Notes under the pieces: generated by a model
What the model saw: the letters and a program-made list of their open reading frames with translations, nothing else
Told to the model about the DNA's origin: nothing
Databases searched by the model: none
Shown here: piece by piece, positions 1-6,637 of the stretch
Layout: each line of letters opens with the position of its first letter
How positions within the stretch are numbered: position 1 is the stretch's first letter
Origin: GCA-2726865 sp050053595
GTDB lineage: Archaea > Thermoproteota > Bathyarchaeia > TCS64
Reading direction: 5' to 3'
Length of the DNA: 15,988 nt
Assembly: GCA_050053595.1 (NCBI GenBank)
Contig: JASFTK010000027.1
Span: 1-15,988, forward strand
Translations under genes and position numbers: made by a program

Positions 1-193
1 TGCCCAGGGTTTTTTTACAGAGGACCTTAAGGTGTAAGGATTCCCGTTCAAGTCGAGATTCTATTGTAATCTCCTTTGGGGTCTCAAGGTTGTCTGGGGC
101 GATGGCTTCCAAGACGGATTTTGCGGTCTCAATATCCTGATATTGGATGGTTATCTCAACGGTGGTTTCAGGAGCTGAGTTGCTCTCCGACAA
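1..193 (-). CDS. pcc1: KEOPS subunit Pcc1, N-terminal part (cut by window edge)
   Basis: This partial gene has about 64 visible codons and runs off the left edge. Pcc1 is the small dimerising subunit of KEOPS, the complex that makes t6A at position 37 of ANN-decoding tRNAs. The translation shows the family pattern: an amphipathic strand (EITIQY), a helix (TAKSVLEAIAPDN) holding the typical Ala-x-x-PDN element, then alternating strands (EITIESRL and LHLKVLC). No ATG opens the frame. I chose a TTG at 191-193 because GGTGG lies about 7 bases upstream and the next residues lead straight into the conserved strand. This start overlaps the RecJ-like gene by 26 bases, which implies co-transcription with it. 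The Kae1 and Bud32 genes lie in the same cluster, which supports the call. The C-terminal half cannot be seen. Confidence 0.82.
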   Translation of the reverse strand, partial: MSESNSAPETTVEITIQYQDIETAKSVLEAIAPDNLETPKEITIESRLERESLHLKVLCKKTLG

Positions 194-1550
194 TGGTGTC
201 CACCAGTTCCAAGAACTCTTCCTCTCGCGCTTCACTCAGAAAAGCTCCGGCTGCTATATCATGGCCTCCGCCCCTCCCCTCGAAGGGCTCTGCCGCCCTC
301 ATCATCACATCACCTAGGTCGAGGTCAAGCCTCGCCATCTCCTCCGTGGCCCTCGCTGAGATTTTTATGAGATCCCCGTCGGCTTTTGCAGATGCTATGA
401 TGGGCTTCTCCTTCTTGAGGATACCTGTTGATAAGAGGATCGAGGCGACGACCCCGATAATCCTCTCGTCTATGTCTGAATGGGCTACTAAGGAATAGAT
501 GTTTTTCCTCTCCCTGATGTGATCCCCCTGCCTGACCCAGTCGAGATACTCCCCGATCTTTCTCCTGTAGTCGCCCAGGGTTTCAGCAGCCTCCTTTAGG
601 GCTTCACCCCTATCCCCCATACAGATGCTGAGGCCGATGCTGGGTCTCCCCATCCTAGCACAGGCGTTGATGAGAGATGCATACTCTCGACCGTCTCTCA
701 TCGGGGTCCAAGGCTCCTCCCCGATAAGGGTGAATATGGTACCCACCAGATCATGAACCGCTTCGACCTGGCATCCCTCATGGATCATGTGTTTTGAGAG
801 GGCGGAGAAAAGTAGACGCTTCTCATCCTCCGTGAGATCTCTCAGGGCTCTCCATCGCCCAGCTTGTTTGAGTTCGATACCAGCCTCCTTCAGAAGATCA
901 AGACATCTGTCCTCACGACCGCTCAATCCTGGGATAAAGGGACTCGTAGTGTAAGCGCATGCCCGGGCTATTGGTCTAGTCTCATAACCGTAAAATATTA
1001 GGTCCGTGTTGGTCTCCAAGAGACCTAACCCTTTGGCGTCGGCCTCTATCACCCGATTCAATCCTAAGAGGGATTTTTTCTCCCCCTTATCCTGCCGATC
1101 TGCTAAAGCACCAACAATGCCGAGAGGACTAAGATCAGCGTTTTTTTCGTCCACGTATTTAGCGAAAAAATACGAGATCCCAGCACCGCTCACCCCCCGG
1201 GCGCCATCGAGGTCATGGAGGAGCGGGTTTATGTGGATGATGTTGGGGGCTTCAGAATCAACTGGGAGATGATGGTCCAAGACTATAATCTCGTTATCAG
1301 AGAGGTTCTCCTCGATCATGTCAAGGTAAGCACCTCCCATATCACTGAAGATCACCAATGGAGGTTCCTCATCGGCGATGGCTTTCACCAGATTCTCGTC
1401 GATCCGCTTCTCACATGTGGCCTTGAACTTCGCGTCTAATCTTCTGACCATCTGGCAGAGGATGCCCCCAGCTGCGACTCCGTCAGCGTCGTTGTGGGTA
1501 ACTATCCTGATTGTGTTCCCTCGGTCGACATGATCTATGAGAGCCTCCAC
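168..1550 (-). CDS. Archaeal RecJ-like DHH/DHHA1 phosphoesterase (single-strand exonuclease)
   Basis: This 460-residue protein belongs to the DHH phosphoesterase superfamily. Archaeal members are RecJ-like 5'-3' or 3'-5' exonucleases on single-stranded DNA or RNA, and some bind GINS in the replisome. The metal-binding motifs are intact: HNDADG at residues 19-24, the aspartate of FSDMG at 70, DHH at 92-94 and GALADRQD around 147-154. A C-terminal DHHA1 domain ends with the glycine-rich GRGGGHDIAAGA from about 425. The start is GTG at 1548-1550. No clear Shine-Dalgarno precedes it and no alternative ATG is in frame upstream. The gene lies just downstream of rps15 and overlaps pcc1, an arrangement seen in many archaea. 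Family assignment is secure; the polarity and substrate (DNA or RNA) cannot be read from sequence. Confidence 0.93.
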   Translation of the reverse strand: MEALIDHVDRGNTIRIVTHNDADGVAAGGILCQMVRRLDAKFKATCEKRIDENLVKAIADEEPPLVIFSDMGGAYLDMIEENLSDNEIIVLDHHLPVDSEAPNIIHINPLLHDLDGARGVSGAGISYFFAKYVDEKNADLSPLGIVGALADRQDKGEKKSLLGLNRVIEADAKGLGLLETNTDLIFYGYETRPIARACAYTTSPFIPGLSGREDRCLDLLKEAGIELKQAGRWRALRDLTEDEKRLLFSALSKHMIHEGCQVEAVHDLVGTIFTLIGEEPWTPMRDGREYASLINACARMGRPSIGLSICMGDRGEALKEAAETLGDYRRKIGEYLDWVRQGDHIRERKNIYSLVAHSDIDERIIGVVASILLSTGILKKEKPIIASAKADGDLIKISARATEEMARLDLDLGDVMMRAAEPFEGRGGGHDIAAGAFLSEAREEEFLELVDTIVGEQLSS

Positions 1551-1562
1551 TGCAGGTTGGAA

Positions 1563-1582
1563 AGAATCGAAAAAAAGATTCT
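1563..1582 (-). terminator. Possible U-tract terminator or attenuator between rps15 and the RecJ-like gene
   Basis: The 6-base inverted repeat agaatc/gattct at 1563-1568 and 1577-1582 encloses a run of seven T on the minus strand. Archaeal termination is driven by U-tracts, so this could end or attenuate transcripts after rps15, which stops at 1604. The hairpin itself is weak, and the downstream gene follows after only 53 bases, so read-through must be common if both genes share one promoter. This is inference. Confidence 0.3.
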
Positions 1583-1603
1583 CAGAGGCTATGAGCGACC
1601 CCC

Positions 1604-2029
1604 TCAGATTGTGACGATCTCGTCTCTATGGCGCCAGTTCATGGGGAGCGCGCCTTTATCCTTGTAATATCGTGTAAGGGCATAGATCTTCGACTCGGTT
1701 ATCTGGAGTCCCCTTTTGTTGCTGAAGTCTCGAGGGTTCCTCTCCATGTGTCTCCTGAGCCTCGTCGCCTTTACCATTAGGTTATAAAGATCCTCAGGGA
1801 TTCTAGGGGCTAGACCCGCCTCCTCAAGCACATATTTTATGCCATAGCCGACAATTGGTTTTGAAAGGGGCACGCCATACTCATCCCTGAGCAGATTCCC
1901 TATCTCACTCTGGGACTTGCCTTCCCTGGCGAGGTTTATGATGAGAGCTTTGACCTCGTCAGGTTGGTATATCACCCAGTTCGGAGGCCTTTTGGATACT
2001 GGCCTCGTAGAATGGGAGTGCCCCCTCAT
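1604..2029 (-). CDS. rps15: Small-subunit ribosomal protein S15 (archaeal uS15)
   Basis: The 141-residue product is archaeal/eukaryotic-type uS15, a 30S protein that binds the central domain of 16S rRNA. The archaeal N-terminal extension is clear (MRGHSHSTRPVSKRPPNW), followed by the helical core with GKSQSEIGNLLRDEYGVPL, the RLRRHMERNPRD segment, and SKIYALTRYYKDKGALP near the end. The open frame extends 11 codons further to an ATG at 2062, but homologues begin at the Met-x-x-x-His-Ser region, so I start at the ATG at 2027-2029. An intermediate ATG at 2050 is a weaker alternative. The length then fits the family (about 150 residues). It sits between the nucleotide pyrophosphatase and the RecJ-like gene. 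A TATA-like box just upstream suggests its own promoter. Confidence 0.96.
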   Translation of the reverse strand: MRGHSHSTRPVSKRPPNWVIYQPDEVKALIINLAREGKSQSEIGNLLRDEYGVPLSKPIVGYGIKYVLEEAGLAPRIPEDLYNLMVKATRLRRHMERNPRDFSNKRGLQITESKIYALTRYYKDKGALPMNWRHRDEIVTI

Positions 2030-2106
2030 GAGCGCAGTTTTACCTACCATAGCCATCAACAAGATTTGATACTTTGCCCGGTTGCTCTAGCTACAATGTG
2101 GCCTTG

Positions 2107-2116
2107 ATTTAAAAAT
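2107..2116 (-). promoter_or_regulatory. TATA-like box upstream of rps15
   Basis: On the minus strand the element reads GATTTTTAAA around the stop codon of the upstream pyrophosphatase gene. It lies about 25 bases before a plausible transcription start near 2085, giving a leader of roughly 55 bases for the S15 start at 2029. The rps15 gene also has the only sizeable gap (46 bases or more) in this stretch of otherwise overlapping genes. The call rests on spacing and A/T composition only. Confidence 0.4.
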
Positions 2117-2684
2117 CTTCCTCGGAGGCGTATATCCAACTCCCTAGGGCTTTGAAGGCTCGGGCTCTGTGAGATATCTCGTTCTTCTCCTCTTCAGGCA
2201 TCTCACCGAAGGTTCTGCCGTCTCCTTCCTCAGGGATGAAGAGTGGATCGTAGCCGAAACCGTGGCTCCCCTTCAGATTTCTTGCTATCCTCCCTTTGAC
2301 GGTCCCCCTGAAACACTTAACTTCTCCTCCAATCCTCAAGGCAACCACAGAATGGTAAGCAGCCTCCCTGTTCTCCACGCCCTCCATAAGCTTCAAAATA
2401 CCTATCAAACCGATCTTGTCTAAGGCGTAGGATGAGTAGGGGCCTGGGAACCCTCCGTAGTAGTCAAGGAATAGACCTGCATCCTCTATAGCGATAGGTC
2501 GGTCGTCATCAGGGAGCTGGAGGAGGCTGTAGGTGGCGATCTCCTCAGGGTCTTCCGATTGTATCTCAACCCTCTCATAGGGATAGTGTTCTAGCTCCAC
2601 ACCGAACTCAGCTAATACCTCCCGGGCTTCCTCCACTTTGTTGTGGTTCCCCGTCGCCAGCCAGATCTTTTTATCTATCAACAT
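2109..2684 (-). CDS. rdgB: XTP/dITP pyrophosphatase (RdgB/HAM1 family)
   Basis: This 191-residue protein hydrolyses non-canonical purine triphosphates (XTP, dITP, ITP) to monophosphate and pyrophosphate, which cleans the nucleotide pool. The signature motifs are present: TGNHNK at 11-16 (phosphate binding), AIEDAGL at 65-71 with the catalytic acidic pair, SHGFGYDPLF at 140-149 and NEISHRARA at 168-176. The length is typical. The start is ATG at 2682-2684 with a strong GGGGGAGAT directly upstream. The first 14 bases overlap the end of bud32, so translation is probably coupled. In archaea this gene is often found near KEOPS genes, which agrees with the context here. The family call is secure; gene naming across archaea varies (rdgB, HAM1). 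Confidence 0.96.
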   Translation of the reverse strand: MLIDKKIWLATGNHNKVEEAREVLAEFGVELEHYPYERVEIQSEDPEEIATYSLLQLPDDDRPIAIEDAGLFLDYYGGFPGPYSSYALDKIGLIGILKLMEGVENREAAYHSVVALRIGGEVKCFRGTVKGRIARNLKGSHGFGYDPLFIPEEGDGRTFGEMPEEEKNEISHRARAFKALGSWIYASEEDF

Positions 2685-3306
2685 ATCTCCCCCGCCTCGC
2701 TATTTCCTCCATCCTCTTCAAAGCCTCACCTGCATCTTCTAAGGTTCCCCTGTATCCAAGTTCGAAGGCCTCGAATAACTCTTCAGTGTATTCAAAGTGT
2801 GTACTGGTCAACATCCTGTACATGAGGTTTAGATCCACCCCTCGACCTTCGGTCTCCCAGGACATCTCCGACAGTCCGAAGTCGATGAAGACAACCCGAT
2901 CACCCGAGAGGATTATGTTGGAGGTGGTGAGGTCTCCGTGGACAATGCCCGCCCCATGAAGGAGCCCCGCCTTCTCCCCTATCTCCCGGAAGAGGGCCAC
3001 CCTCTCCACAGAGTTAAGGCGGTCAACGATTTCCCTGACTCTCTCACCCTCTACATACTCCATCACGATGATTGCGTCTTCGAGATTTAGATTGTAGAGG
3101 AGGGGGGTGGGGACGCCGGCCTCCTTAGCCCTGTGAATGATAGTGCTCTCCTTAACGGTCCGAGACCTGCGGATATGGTGGTCCAGCTCAACCACCCTGT
3201 ATTTCTTCACACCTCTCTTCTTGATTACAGCACTGACGCCGTTCCAGTCGGGGTCGAGCCAGAGGTCGGCCTCAGCGCCCTTGGCAATGAGCTTCAGGCC
3301 CTCCAA
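2671..3306 (-). CDS. bud32: KEOPS atypical protein kinase/ATPase Bud32
   Basis: The 211-residue product is the small RIO-like kinase of KEOPS, which binds Kae1 and acts mainly as an ATPase during t6A synthesis. Features in order are the P-loop-like KGAEADLW at 9-16, lysines at 29-30 for ATP binding, the glutamate of VKES at 53, the catalytic loop HGDLTTSN at 123-130 and the metal-binding IDFGLS at 141-146. The C-terminal RRGRYVDR matches the basic Bud32 tail. The start is TTG at 3304-3306, supported by GAGGTG at 3309-3314. It overlaps the end of kae1 by 13 bases. Many euryarchaea have Kae1 and Bud32 fused in one protein; here they are two separate, overlapping genes. Confidence 0.97.
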   Translation of the reverse strand: MEGLKLIAKGAEADLWLDPDWNGVSAVIKKRGVKKYRVVELDHHIRRSRTVKESTIIHRAKEAGVPTPLLYNLNLEDAIIVMEYVEGERVREIVDRLNSVERVALFREIGEKAGLLHGAGIVHGDLTTSNIILSGDRVVFIDFGLSEMSWETEGRGVDLNLMYRMLTSTHFEYTEELFEAFELGYRGTLEDAGEALKRMEEIARRGRYVDR

Positions 3307-4289
3307 GGCACCTCTACCTCGTCGAGCCTCCAGCGGCTATCGATATAACTTGAAATGATAGGGGTCCTGATGCCGCTCTTAAACGCGACAACACCCGTCC
3401 ATGCGATCATGGCGCCGTTGTCGGTGGCGTAACCGATTGGGACGAACTTGGGGGAGGCACCGTGCTCCTCGGCTATGGAGGCAACGATTGATCTGAGCCT
3501 CTTGTTCGCGGCTACCCCCCCGGTGAGGAGGAGCTCCTTCTTCTCGGTGTGGGCAAGTGCTCTCTCGGTGACCTCTCCCAACATGCTATAGGCTACCTCC
3601 TGGAGGCTGTAGCAGAGATCCTCAAGCCTCCACTCCCCGGTCCCATACTCTGATGTGACGGCTGTGAGGAGGCCGCTGAAACTGAGATCCATCCCCTTCA
3701 CGACGTAAGGCAAGGGTATCAATGTTTCACCCTTTAGTGCTAACTGCTCTATGGCCGGCCCCCCGGGGTAGGGCAGCCCCGCCTCCCTAGAGAAGGTATC
3801 GAGGCAGTTGCCGATAGCGATGTCCAAGGTCTCCCCGAATATCCTGTACCTCCCGGCCTCAAACCCCGTCACGATAGTGTTCCCCCCTGATACATAGAGG
3901 GCCAGAGGATCCTCTGCACCCGTAGCGAGCCTCCCGATCTCGATATGGGCGACACAGTGGTTCACCCCCACTAAGGGTAACTGAAGATACGCTGCCAGAG
4001 CCCGGGCAGCGGTCGCACCGGTCCTCAGGGAAGGACCTAGACCAGGTCCCTGGGAGAAGGCGATAAAGTCGAGCTCCCCCGCGGTCAAAGCTGCATTCTC
4101 AAGGGCTCGTGCGATGGTCTTCCCTATCTCCCTGGAGTGATGGCGGGCTGCCTCCCTTGGATGGATGCCTCCTTCCTCGGGGACGTGGGTTGAGATCTCA
4201 TTGGCGAGGATGACACCATCTGAGGTTGCGATGCCCACACCGAGGTTGTCGGCGGTTGATTCGATGCCTAAGCAGTACAAACGCCCCAT
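3294..4289 (-). CDS. kae1: KEOPS tRNA N6-threonylcarbamoyladenosine synthase subunit Kae1
   Basis: Kae1 is the catalytic KEOPS subunit that transfers the threonylcarbamoyl group from TC-AMP to A37 of tRNA. The 331-residue protein shows the ASKHA-fold signatures: LGIESTADN at 7-15, IHPREAARHH at 42-51, the metal site NHCVAHIEIG at 110-119, SGGNT at 134-138, LDIAIGNCLD at 155-164, GGVAANKRL at 257-265 and YATDNGAM at 287-294. The frame extends 22 codons further to an ATG at 4355, but that stretch (MSPILWPICF...) has no counterpart in the family. The ATG at 4287-4289 has an excellent Shine-Dalgarno (GGAGGTGAGG at 4292-4301), so I use it. The protein has no Bud32 domain of its own; bud32 follows as a separate overlapping gene. 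Confidence 0.97.
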   Translation of the reverse strand: MGRLYCLGIESTADNLGVGIATSDGVILANEISTHVPEEGGIHPREAARHHSREIGKTIARALENAALTAGELDFIAFSQGPGLGPSLRTGATAARALAAYLQLPLVGVNHCVAHIEIGRLATGAEDPLALYVSGGNTIVTGFEAGRYRIFGETLDIAIGNCLDTFSREAGLPYPGGPAIEQLALKGETLIPLPYVVKGMDLSFSGLLTAVTSEYGTGEWRLEDLCYSLQEVAYSMLGEVTERALAHTEKKELLLTGGVAANKRLRSIVASIAEEHGASPKFVPIGYATDNGAMIAWTGVVAFKSGIRTPIISSYIDSRWRLDEVEVPWRA

Positions 4290-4291
4290 CT

Positions 4292-4335
4292 CCTCACCTC
4301 CATGGTGTCTGGGGAGAACCGGATAAAAACATATA
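4292..4335 (-). promoter_or_regulatory. Promoter and ribosome binding site of kae1
   Basis: The minus strand carries an A/T element (TATATGTTTTTATCC, 4321-4335) followed by GGAGGTGAGG at 4292-4301, two bases before the ATG at 4289. The ribosome binding site is convincing and decides the kae1 start. The A/T element is placed about right for a transcription start near 4300, so the KEOPS cluster may be transcribed independently of the upstream nucleotidyltransferase gene. The promoter part is inference. Confidence 0.5.
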
Positions 4336-4351
4336 GGCCATAGGATTGGGC

Positions 4352-5368
4352 TCATCGTATCCGTTTGATATAGCTCTGGGCTGAGCCCGCCCCCCCGATG
4401 ACAACCCTACAGTAATCACTCTTACCTGTAATCCGCTCTAAGACGCCCCTGAATTCGACCCGTTCCCCCTCGTCGAACATATCGCAGAAGAGGCCCTCGT
4501 AGGATATCAACTGGACGACTTGCTCTATCTCAGAGTCCTCAAGGCCATAGATGGCGGGGAGGTAGATGGAATCCCGGCTTTCCGAGATCACTCCTCGTCC
4601 GGTTACGATGCCATGTTGAGTGTAGATGTGGTCGCCGTAATTCTCGGTTATCTCCTCGTCGGTCCTGACGGGGTGGATAGAAAAATATGTGTCCATGAAG
4701 ACCCCGTAGTTCCATCGCCTCTCTGCAAAGTCCATTAACTCATTTACATCAAGGGGGAACCTCGACGCCCTGTCCTTGCTCCATAGTTTCTTCTTCGCCG
4801 AGTTGAAAGGATGGAAAACCCCCTCCTCCTTCCGTGTCATGAGGATAGTCTCTTTGAGCTTCTGGGAGGCTTCGAGGCCATAGACTGTGAGATCGATGTC
4901 AGAGAACTCTGGGCTGTGATTCTGGGTCAGGAGGGAGCCCGTGACCCCCAGATCCCTGAAGTCCAGCCCCGAGAGCCCCTTGAGAATAGTGACCAAGTCT
5001 ATCAGTTTCATCTCAAGTCTGTCCCGCGGGCCCTCATCCATAATGGTGGAGAGCCTCTTTCGGGGCTTATAATACTCCTCGACACTGTCGAAAGGGACGG
5101 AAGATACGGTGATGTTCCGGACGGGGCAGTCGAAGAGATACTCCGGGTGGTTCTCCTCTAAATAGCCGTATGTTTCCTCGACTTGAGAGACGTGATAATA
5201 CTTGAGAGCCCGGGCATATCGGATCCCCTCCCGGCTCCATCTGCCCTCTGGGCTGGGGGAATATTTGAGGTAAGCGGTATACCTGTCTGGGGGGTGAAGA
5301 TATCCGACTACACAGAAGATGAGTCCCCCATGGGTCTCAATGAAATCCTTATCCTTTGGCTTCTCCAT
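4352..5368 (-). CDS. Predicted nucleotidyltransferase, COG2413-like (first paralogue)
   Basis: The 338-residue protein carries a Pol-beta-type nucleotidyltransferase signature: GVTGS at 141-145 followed by SDIDL at 156-160, with a possible third acidic residue in VFMDTYFSIHPVR. The N-terminus has a conserved GGLIFCVVGY-x2-PPDRY block and the C-terminus a PAIYGLED block ending in a predicted beta-rich segment. Neither belongs to the catalytic core. This domain order fits COG2413, an archaeal family of unknown substrate. The frame is open to an ATG at 5416, but the conserved region and alignment with its neighbour paralogue at 6634-7632 favour the ATG at 5366-5368. It precedes kae1 by 62 bases and is read in the same direction, so it may be linked to tRNA biology. 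That link is inference. Confidence 0.8.
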   Translation of the reverse strand: MEKPKDKDFIETHGGLIFCVVGYLHPPDRYTAYLKYSPSPEGRWSREGIRYARALKYYHVSQVEETYGYLEENHPEYLFDCPVRNITVSSVPFDSVEEYYKPRKRLSTIMDEGPRDRLEMKLIDLVTILKGLSGLDFRDLGVTGSLLTQNHSPEFSDIDLTVYGLEASQKLKETILMTRKEEGVFHPFNSAKKKLWSKDRASRFPLDVNELMDFAERRWNYGVFMDTYFSIHPVRTDEEITENYGDHIYTQHGIVTGRGVISESRDSIYLPAIYGLEDSEIEQVVQLISYEGLFCDMFDEGERVEFRGVLERITGKSDYCRVVIGGAGSAQSYIKRIR

Positions 5369-5430
5369 CCTTCTGGGATGGTTCTCCCCGGGCTCCGATA
5401 AGGGTATTGATCGCATACTCTTCCAAAGTG

Positions 5431-5437
5431 ATTTTAT
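5431..5437. promoter_or_regulatory. Shared A/T element between divergent genes, possibly a bidirectional TATA box
   Basis: The element attttat is the only TATA-like sequence between the minus-strand nucleotidyltransferase (start 5368) and the plus-strand GTPase (start 5468). Placing transcription starts about 25 bases to either side gives about 5460 on the plus strand and about 5409 on the minus strand. Both would exclude the longer upstream ATG choices of each gene and agree with the starts chosen here. The site is inferred from spacing only. Confidence 0.33.
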
Positions 5438-5467
5438 GGGCCCCGATAGATGATCTTATGGTGCTCC

Positions 5468-6637
5468 ATGGTTACAAATCTGCCCCCTGAGGCGAAGGCA
5501 AAGTGGAACGAGGTCACATTGACCCGGAACCCTGAGGAGCGCCTCCGCCTCTTGGGGGAGTTCCTCTCCCTAGTCCCCAAGCACAAAGGGACGGACAAGT
5601 TGTGCGCCCAAGTAAAGCGGCAGATGGCCCAGCTTCGAGAGGAGATCGAAGAGAAGAAAAAAGCTGCTAAGAGGAGAAGAGCACCCTCCTACTTCATCGA
5701 GAAAGCCGGGGCAGCCCAAGTCGCGGTCGTCGGACCCACCAACGCGGGGCGGAGCAGCTTGCTGAGGGCAGTGACAAACTCTCAGGTTGAGCCGGCTCCG
5801 TGGCCATTCTCCACGAGTGTCCCCACCCCCGGTATGCTCCCTTATCTAGATATCCAGTTCCAGTTGGTAGAGTCACCCCCTATAGTAGACGGTTCTTCCG
5901 AAGGGAAAGCTGACGGATTCCAAGTCCTGAGTGTCGCTCGTAACGCCGATGGTCTCATAATCGTCATCGACCTCTCCAAGGACCCTAGGGAAGACCTCAT
6001 TATGATATTCAGGGAACTGGAGAACGCCAGGATCCTCACCACCCCACCCAAAGGGGAAGTGGAGATCACAAAGCGAGGTTACGGGTCGGACATCCAATTC
6101 ATATGGGACGGAGCCCTTGAAGATTGCACCCCCGACGATGTGATAAAACTACTCCGGGAATACAAGATCAGGTCTGCATTGGTCAGGATACGGGGGAAAG
6201 TGACCCTAGACATCATAGAGGACGCAATCTTCGGGAACGCCGTCTACAGACCAACGCTGATACTTGGGAATAAAGCCGATCTAATCTCTGATGACAGGGC
6301 TATCGATCTCCTGAAGGAATCAGCAGGGCCTCTCCAAGTCCTCATAGCATCAGCAGAAAGACCAGACAAGCTGAGTGAAAGGATGGGAGAGAGACTATTC
6401 CACCTCATCAGGGTAATCCGGGTCTATACCAAGCAGCCCGGGAAGGAGAAAGCTCTGGAACCCATCGTAGCTCGGCAAGGGCTCACTGTGGGGGAGCTCG
6501 CAAAAGTGATACACAGCGACTTCTACGAGAGATTCAAATATGCCAGAATCTGGGGACCCAGCGCCAAGTTCGACAACGAGAGAGTGGGCCTTGACCACAT
6601 CCTTCAAGATGGCGATATCGTCCAGTTCCACACCTAA
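5468..6637 (+). CDS. Divergent DRG-family GTPase with TGS domain
   Basis: The 389-residue protein aligns along its length with DRG (developmentally regulated GTP-binding) proteins of the Obg superfamily, which act in translation. An N-terminal helical basic region (about 1-75, rich in K, R and E) precedes the G domain, and a TGS domain occupies about 316-389 (VYTKQPG, FKYARIWGPSAK, DGDIVQF). The G4 motif GNKADL (267-272) and G5 SAERP are kept. G1 reads GPTNAGRSS (89-97), with arginine in place of the P-loop lysine. G3 reads VESPP where DRG has DLPG. GTP hydrolysis may therefore be weak or lost. The frame opens at an ATG at 5450, but GGTG at 5460-5463 favours the ATG at 5468. It lies between two paralogous nucleotidyltransferase genes, and its stop codon overlaps that of the converging one. 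Confidence 0.88.
   Translation: MVTNLPPEAKAKWNEVTLTRNPEERLRLLGEFLSLVPKHKGTDKLCAQVKRQMAQLREEIEEKKKAAKRRRAPSYFIEKAGAAQVAVVGPTNAGRSSLLRAVTNSQVEPAPWPFSTSVPTPGMLPYLDIQFQLVESPPIVDGSSEGKADGFQVLSVARNADGLIIVIDLSKDPREDLIMIFRELENARILTTPPKGEVEITKRGYGSDIQFIWDGALEDCTPDDVIKLLREYKIRSALVRIRGKVTLDIIEDAIFGNAVYRPTLILGNKADLISDDRAIDLLKESAGPLQVLIASAERPDKLSERMGERLFHLIRVIRVYTKQPGKEKALEPIVARQGLTVGELAKVIHSDFYERFKYARIWGPSAKFDNERVGLDHILQDGDIVQFHT

Noticed and set aside
2030..2062. An 11-codon extension of S15 to an ATG at 2062.
   Set aside because: Archaeal S15 starts at the later methionine; the extra residues have no counterpart, though a start at 2050 cannot be fully excluded.
4290..4355. An N-terminal extension of Kae1 to an ATG at 4355.
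   Set aside because: It has no family counterpart and overlaps the stop of the upstream gene; the downstream ATG has a strong ribosome binding site.
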